Shown here in pieces: positions 5,384-9,101 of a stretch of 9,101 nt of DNA. Where the stretch lies: NCBI GenBank assembly GCA_041920505.1, contig JBHGXV010000035.1, positions 1 to 9,101 of the forward strand, given 5' to 3'. Under the pieces are notes generated by a model. It searched no databases. It was not told the DNA's origin and worked only from the letters and a program-made list of their open reading frames with translations. Within the stretch, counting starts at the first letter, position 1. The number at the start of each line of letters is the position of its first letter. This stretch comes from JBHGXV01 sp041920505. GTDB lineage: Bacteria; Bacillota; Bacilli; Brevibacillales; Brevibacillaceae. The translations under genes and the position numbers were made by a program.

Positions 5384-6214
5384 ATGAAAAAAGTGTTGTC
5401 ACTAGCTACGATTGTTCTTGCCATGGTTTTTGCCCTCGTCGGCTGCGGCAGCGCGGGCACCCAGCAACCTCAGGCTGCAGCTCCCGCCCCGGCCCCTGAC
5501 GCCAAGGCGCAAAACCTGCTCGATAAAATCAAGGCCGACGGCAAATTGCTGATCGGCACGGAGGGCACCTACGCTCCGTTCACGTTCCACGATGCTTCCG
5601 GCAAACTGACCGGATTCGACGTGGAAGTGGCCACAGAAGTGGCCAAGCGTCTCGGCGTTGAGCCCGTGTTCATGGAAACCCAGTGGGACGCGATGTTCGC
5701 CGGACTTGACGCCAAGCGTTTCGACATGATCGCCAACGAAGTGGGCATTCGCCCGGACCGTCAGGCGAAGTACGACTTCTCCAAACCGTACATCACCTCG
5801 GCCGCCGTGCTGGTCGTGCACAAGGACAACAACACGGTCAAGAGTTTCAAGGACATCAAAGGTCTGAAAGCCGCCCAGACGCTGACCAGCAACCTGACCG
5901 ACATCGCCCGCAAAAACGGCGCGGAAATCGTCGGCGTCGAAGGCTTCAACCAGGCGATCGACCTGTTGGCCTCCAAACGCGTGGACGTGACGATCAACGA
6001 CGGCTTGTCCGTGCTTGACCTGCTGCACCAGAAACCGAAGACGCCGATCAAGATTGTCGCCAAACACCCGGAAGCGGCTCACAACGGCTTCATGTTCCGC
6101 AAAGGCAATCCGGAACTGGTGGAAGCGGTCAACAAGGCTCTGGACGACATGATGAAAGACGGCACGTACCTGAAAATCTCCCAGAAATGGTTTGGTGCCG
6201 ATGTTTCCAAGTAA
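5384..6214 (+). CDS. tcyA: L-cystine-binding lipoprotein of an ABC importer
   Basis: The product is 276 residues and is the solute-binding subunit of a polar amino acid importer. The lipoprotein signal peptide ends in LVGC, with Cys21 as the lipid anchor. A Pro/Ala-rich linker (about 28-41) leads to a type II periplasmic-binding fold. GTEGTYAPFTFHD, LTGFDVEVATEVAKRLG, ETQWDAMFAGLDAKRFD and the closing KWFGADVSK closely match B. subtilis TcyA as I recall it, more so than glutamine or histidine binders. This favours L-cystine as substrate. It is presumably anchored on the outer face of the membrane and delivers substrate to the TcyB/TcyC complex. GTGGGGG lies seven bases before the ATG. The gene overlaps tcyB. 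Substrate is inferred by similarity; another polar amino acid is possible. Confidence 0.9.
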   Translation: MKKVLSLATIVLAMVFALVGCGSAGTQQPQAAAPAPAPDAKAQNLLDKIKADGKLLIGTEGTYAPFTFHDASGKLTGFDVEVATEVAKRLGVEPVFMETQWDAMFAGLDAKRFDMIANEVGIRPDRQAKYDFSKPYITSAAVLVVHKDNNTVKSFKDIKGLKAAQTLTSNLTDIARKNGAEIVGVEGFNQAIDLLASKRVDVTINDGLSVLDLLHQKPKTPIKIVAKHPEAAHNGFMFRKGNPELVEAVNKALDDMMKDGTYLKISQKWFGADVSK

Positions 6215-6902
6215 CTGGTTTGACGATCCGCAACGGTTTGACCGGCTTGTCGATATTGCCCAAAGCTCCTTTCTGCCTCTGCTGAAAGGAGCCTTGCTGT
6301 TTTCGCTCACGCTCACGCTGATCTCGTTCGCCACAGGCCTCGTCCTGGCAATCCTGACCGCGCTGGCCCGTCTGTCCCATGTCAAGCCGCTCGTGGCGCT
6401 GGCCCGCGTCTACGTCTCGATCATCCGCGGCACGCCGCTTCTGGTGCAATTGTTCATCATCTTTTTCGGGTTGCCCAGTATCGGGATTACGCTGGAGCCG
6501 TATATTTCCGCCGTCATCGGCTTTTCGCTCAATGTCGGCGCCTACGCGTCCGAAATCGTTCGCGCCGCGATCCTGTCCATCCCGAAAGGACAGTGGGAAG
6601 CGGCCTTTTCCATCGGCATGTCGTACCGCCAGGCGCTCAGGCGCATCATTCTGCCGCAGGCAGCCCGCGTCTCGGTGCCACCCCTGGCCAACTCGTTTAT
6701 CAGTCTGGTGAAAGACACCTCGCTTGCGGCCGTGATTCTCGTTCCCGAGATGTTCCGCAAGGCCCAGGAGATCACCGCCGCTACCTATGAGCCGCTGTTG
6801 GTCTACTCGGAAGCGGCCCTGATCTACTGGATGATCTGCCTGGTCCTGGCCTTTTTGCAAGACCGGATCGAACAGCGGCTGGACCGCTATGTCGCGAAAT
6901 AG
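6201..6902 (+). CDS. tcyB: Cystine ABC importer permease
   Basis: The product is 233 residues and is the membrane subunit of the polar amino acid (HisM/GlnP-type) permease family. About five helices are visible, with RGTPLLVQLFIIFFGLP at residues 76-92. The ATPase-coupling EAA loop EAAFSIGMSYRQALRRI starts at 133, and the typical NSFISLVKDTSL is at 164-175. A single gene suggests a homodimeric channel. The start is not certain: ATG at 6201 is chosen, but GTG 6195 and TTG 6192 are in frame and none has a good ribosome binding site. Translation probably depends on coupling to tcyA, with which it overlaps by 14 bases. The TAG stop overlaps the AGGAG that serves tcyC. Confidence 0.9.
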   Translation: MFPSNWFDDPQRFDRLVDIAQSSFLPLLKGALLFSLTLTLISFATGLVLAILTALARLSHVKPLVALARVYVSIIRGTPLLVQLFIIFFGLPSIGITLEPYISAVIGFSLNVGAYASEIVRAAILSIPKGQWEAAFSIGMSYRQALRRIILPQAARVSVPPLANSFISLVKDTSLAAVILVPEMFRKAQEITAATYEPLLVYSEAALIYWMICLVLAFLQDRIEQRLDRYVAK

Positions 6903-6912
6903 GAGAATGCCT

Positions 6913-7647
6913 ATGATCTCGATTACAAATCTGCACAAGCAATTTGGCGACCTGCACGTGCTCAAGGGCATCGACCTGACCATCGACAAAGGCAAGGTGG
7001 TGGTCGTCATCGGCTCTTCCGGTTCGGGCAAAACCACCTTGCTGCGCTGCATGAACCTGCTGGAGACGCCCACTTCCGGCAGCATCCAGATCGGCGACGT
7101 CCGGCTCGACTTCTCGCGCAAGCCGGACAAAAAGGCCGTCGCCAGGCTGCGCCGCCAAACCGGGATGGTGTTTCAAAGCTACAATCTGTTCCCGCACATG
7201 ACCGCGCTGGAAAACGTGATGGAAGGGCCGGTCACCGTCAAGGGCGAGGAACGGGAGGCCGCGCGGGAAAAAGCGCTCGCCCTGCTCGCAAAAGTGGGCC
7301 TGTCCGACAAGGCGAACGACTACCCGTACCAGCTTTCCGGCGGCCAGCAGCAACGCGTCGGCATCGCCCGCGCCCTGGCGATGGACCCGCAGGTGATGCT
7401 GTTTGACGAGCCTACCTCCGCCCTCGACCCCGAGCTGGTCGGCGAGGTGTTAAAGGTGATCAAGGAACTGGCGACGGACGGGATGACGATGGTGATCGTC
7501 ACGCACGAAATGGGCTTCGCCCGCGAAGTGGCCGACGAGGTCCTGTTCATGGACCGGGGGGTCATCCTGGAGCGCGGCACGCCCGCCGATCTGTTCACCC
7601 GTCCCAAGGAGGAGCGAACCCGTCAATTTTTGCAATTGATCCGGTAA
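6913..7647 (+). CDS. tcyC: Cystine ABC importer ATP-binding subunit
   Basis: The product is 244 residues, the full set of an amino-acid ABC ATPase. Walker A GSSGSGKTT is at 34-42, the Q-loop Gln88 in GMVFQSYNLFPH, and the signature LSGGQQQR at 141-148. Walker B VMLFDEP is at 161-167, the D-loop SALD follows, and the switch His198 is in VTHEMGFA. It powers uptake through TcyB on the cytoplasmic face. The frame is open from 6889, and ATGs at 6907 and 6913 are both in frame. AGGAG at 6901-6905 sits too close to 6907 but seven bases from 6913, so 6913 is preferred. It is the last gene of the operon, 20 bases before a strong terminator. Confidence 0.94.
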   Translation: MISITNLHKQFGDLHVLKGIDLTIDKGKVVVVIGSSGSGKTTLLRCMNLLETPTSGSIQIGDVRLDFSRKPDKKAVARLRRQTGMVFQSYNLFPHMTALENVMEGPVTVKGEEREAAREKALALLAKVGLSDKANDYPYQLSGGQQQRVGIARALAMDPQVMLFDEPTSALDPELVGEVLKVIKELATDGMTMVIVTHEMGFAREVADEVLFMDRGVILERGTPADLFTRPKEERTRQFLQLIR

Positions 7648-7666
7648 GGTACGACCGGTTCATCAT

Positions 7667-7707
7667 ACGTTCAGCCCCCACGCGCCGTGGGGGCTGAACG
7701 TTTTCTT
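7667..7707 (+). terminator. Strong intrinsic terminator after tcyC
   Basis: CGTTCAGCCCCCAC (7668-7681) pairs perfectly with GTGGGGGCTGAACG (7687-7700). It can extend by one pair at each end, and TTTTCTT follows. It is a clear Rho-independent terminator on the plus strand. Its minus-strand reading lacks a proper T-tract, so it probably does not stop transcription from the small minus-strand gene. Confidence 0.95.
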
Positions 7708-7723
7708 GCGTCGGTCGCCTGCG

Positions 7724-7816
7724 TCAGTCGTCAAAGAACACGGCGATCAGCAACACAATGATGATAATCGAAAAGATGTTGCCGAAGCGGTGGCCAAAGA
7801 AACCTCTCTCGCTCAT
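7724..7816 (-). CDS. 30-residue single-span membrane peptide
   Basis: The frame encodes MSERGFFGHRFGN, then a hydrophobic run IFSIIIIVLLIAVFF, and ends DD-TGA. It is one membrane segment with a basic, Gly/Phe-rich N-terminus. It recalls the small YjcZ-like and other sporulation peptides of Bacilli, but the match is one of style, not a firm family assignment. GGGGGAAGGG lies upstream of the ATG at 7816. An in-frame ATG at 7867, with the textbook AAAGGAGG ten bases before it, would give 47 residues beginning MWTTCLRRLAKRKG. I prefer the shorter form because the predicted promoter would start the transcript within or just after that AAAGGAGG. Function is unknown. Confidence 0.65.
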   Translation of the reverse strand: MSERGFFGHRFGNIFSIIIIVLLIAVFFDD

Positions 7817-7882
7817 CTTCCCTTCCCCCTTTCTTTTCGCAAGTCGTCGCAGGCAGGTCGTCCACATCGACGGTCTGCCTCC

Positions 7883-7893
7883 TTTACTGTATG
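7883..7893 (-). promoter_or_regulatory. Mother-cell sigma (E/K) type -10 for the small membrane peptide
   Basis: On the minus strand CATACAGTA (7893-7885) matches the B. subtilis sigma-E -10 (CATACA.T) and the sigma-K -10 (CATA...TA). I see no convincing -35 at the expected distance, so only half of the promoter is supported. The predicted start is near 7879. Confidence 0.35.
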
Positions 7894-7905
7894 AGCGACT
7901 CCTCG

Positions 7906-7930
7906 CGTCCGCTTGGACGAAAGCCGGACG
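7906..7930 (-). other. Hairpin downstream of the chemoreceptor gene
   Basis: CGTCC plus GCTT pairs with AAGC plus GGACG, with one bulged base and a six-base loop. The stem lies about 65 bases past the chemoreceptor stop on the same strand. It lacks a T-tract, so it is a weak or Rho-aided terminator at best. The rest of 7894-7992 shows nothing else I can support. Confidence 0.3.
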
Positions 7931-7992
7931 GCATCCTCCTCAGCCGCAGACATATCTTTTGGCACAGCGACACGCAAGAACTAGAATATGGT

Positions 7993-9101
7993 TCAGGTCT
8001 TGAACTGGTTCATCATCTGCTGCAGTTCTTCGGCCAGTCTGGCCAGGCTTTGCGCGTCGCCGGAAATCTGGTTGGCCACGGCGGCCTGTTCCTCGCTCAC
8101 CGCACTCACTTGTTCGGCACCGGCCGACGCCTGCTCGGTGACGGCGGCGATGCTCTCCATCTCCCCCTTGATCGCCTGTCCCGTCTCGTACAAGTCGCGA
8201 ATCGCCTGATTGATCTGTTTGTTTTTTTGCAAGACACTTTCCGCGTACCGGTCGATCTGCTCGAACGCATCGCCCGCCTGCTGGACCGCGTCCGCTCCTT
8301 CCCCGACCACGCGCGAGCCGTTCGCCACGGCCAGCACGGCGCGGCTGCTCTCCTCCTGCGTCTCGCGAATCAACTGGGCGATCTGTTCGGCCGACTGGCT
8401 CGTCTGAGTGGCCAACTTGCTCACTTCAGCGGCGACCACGGCAAAGCCTTTGCCATGCTCGCCGGCGCGGGCCGCCTCAATGGAGGCGTTGAGCGCCAAC
8501 AAATTGGTCTGCCGGGCGATTTCGGTGATGATCGCGACGATCGTGCCGATGTCTTTGGAGTGGTGGTCCAGTTTGCGGATGATGGTCTCCGCCTGGTTGA
8601 CCGTCTCCTTCACCTCGGCCATTTTCGCAATCGCCTGGCTGGCGAACTGTTTACCGCTTTCGGCCGATTCCTTGCTGTGCATCGACGTTTCGATCACGTC
8701 ATGTGTGTAGTCGGAGATTTGCTTGACCGTATCGATCATGCCGTTAATCTGGTCGGTGATGTGCGTGACCGACGAGGCGATATTGGTCGCGCCGCAGGCC
8801 AAATCCGAGATCGTGATCGCCACCTGTTCCGCCGATGACTTGGTTTCCTCGCTGGTCAAAACCAGTGTGTCAGACGCCTGTTTGACGTGCTGGGTGGTGG
8901 TGCTGATCTGACGGAGAATGCCCTGCATGTTGCTGATCATCGTGTTGAAATTCTTGCCCAACACCCCCACCTCGTCGTTGGAGGCGTATTTCAGCTCGAC
9001 GGTCAAGTCCCCCTTCGCCACTTCTGAAGTCAGCATGCTAAGCCGTTTGATCGGCTGGATCAGCCGACGGGTAAATATGATCAACACGATCACGGCAAAC
9101 A
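7993..9101 (-). CDS. Methyl-accepting chemotaxis protein, C-terminal part (cut by window edge)
   Basis: About 370 residues are visible and the N-terminal sensor lies beyond the window; the frame is still open at 9101. The visible part begins in the last membrane helix (FAVIVLIIF). A HAMP domain follows (RRLIQPIKRL through KGDLTVEL and NDEVGVLGKNFNTM), then a long coiled-coil signalling domain. The CheA/CheW-binding hairpin tip is clear: EIARQTNLLALNASIEAARAG then EHGKGFAVVAAEV. At the place where most receptors have Arg (EVRKLA) this one has Ser (EVSKLA). It ends in LARLAEELQQMMNQFKT, typical of Bacilli receptors. It relays ligand sensing to the CheA kinase; the ligand cannot be inferred. GTG at 9093 is not a real start. 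Confidence 0.95.
   Translation of the reverse strand, partial: FAVIVLIIFTRRLIQPIKRLSMLTSEVAKGDLTVELKYASNDEVGVLGKNFNTMISNMQGILRQISTTTQHVKQASDTLVLTSEETKSSAEQVAITISDLACGATNIASSVTHITDQINGMIDTVKQISDYTHDVIETSMHSKESAESGKQFASQAIAKMAEVKETVNQAETIIRKLDHHSKDIGTIVAIITEIARQTNLLALNASIEAARAGEHGKGFAVVAAEVSKLATQTSQSAEQIAQLIRETQEESSRAVLAVANGSRVVGEGADAVQQAGDAFEQIDRYAESVLQKNKQINQAIRDLYETGQAIKGEMESIAAVTEQASAGAEQVSAVSEEQAAVANQISGDAQSLARLAEELQQMMNQFKT

Noticed and set aside
5402..6385. Long minus-strand frame opposite tcyA (327 codons)
   Set aside because: A shadow of tcyA: the plus-strand frame has a lipobox, binding-protein motifs and a ribosome binding site, whereas this one has none.
6129..7130. Minus-strand frame opposite tcyB/tcyC (333 codons)
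   Set aside because: It spans the junction of two real genes on the other strand and has no recognisable domain or ribosome binding site.
7885..7937. 16-codon frame on the minus strand upstream of the small membrane peptide
   Set aside because: GGAGG abuts its ATG directly, too close to serve as a ribosome binding site, and the peptide has no feature suggesting a leader peptide.
7891..8838. Plus-strand frame opposite the chemoreceptor (315 codons)
   Set aside because: It mirrors the chemoreceptor coding frame and its composition is that of an antisense shadow.

Overview
The window reads as chromosomal DNA of a GC-rich, probably endospore-forming Bacillota of the Bacillales or Alicyclobacillales type. 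This rests on strong GGAGG-type ribosome binding sites, a lipoprotein-anchored ABC importer closely resembling Bacillus subtilis TcyABC, a Bacillus-style chemoreceptor, a preQ1 riboswitch ahead of a que operon, and a 30-residue membrane peptide with a mother-cell sigma-like -10. I cannot name the genus from sequence alone. Nothing points to a phage, insertion sequence, CRISPR array, tRNA or rRNA.

Layout. Positions 10-2113 hold three minus-strand genes. They are a secreted protein with a copper-amine-oxidase-N-like domain plus a PrcB-C-like domain, a 52-residue XapX/DUF1427-like membrane protein, and an AEC-family permease with its own extended -10 promoter and a leader hairpin. Positions 2214-5032 hold a tight minus-strand operon, queD-queE-queC-queF, followed by a small gene whose product resembles Imm1-type immunity proteins. 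The operon begins at a promoter near 5254-5282. Its leader carries a preQ1-I-like pseudoknot (about 5183-5225) and a long terminator hairpin (5062-5125), with a visible antiterminator pairing between them. Positions 5384-7647 are a plus-strand cystine-type ABC importer, tcyA-tcyB-tcyC, divergent from que and closed by a very strong terminator at 7667-7707. Positions 7724-7816 encode the 30-residue membrane peptide on the minus strand. Positions 7993-9101 are the 3' part of a methyl-accepting chemotaxis protein gene that continues past the right edge.

How it works together. QueD, QueE, QueC and QueF make preQ1 from 7,8-dihydroneopterin triphosphate: QueD gives 6-carboxytetrahydropterin, QueE gives 7-carboxy-7-deazaguanine, QueC gives preQ0 and QueF gives preQ1. 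Their product should feed back on the leader riboswitch. FolE, Tgt, QueA and QueG/QueH are not in the window. The adjacent Tcy importer probably takes up cystine and shares only the intergenic regulatory region with que.

The items most worth following are the Imm1-like gene at the tail of the queuosine operon, the unusually large loop of the preQ1 aptamer with its complete switch, the mother-cell-type -10 at the small peptide, and the operator-like palindromes at the AEC and PrcB-C-domain genes. I found no convincing wholly new multi-gene system.
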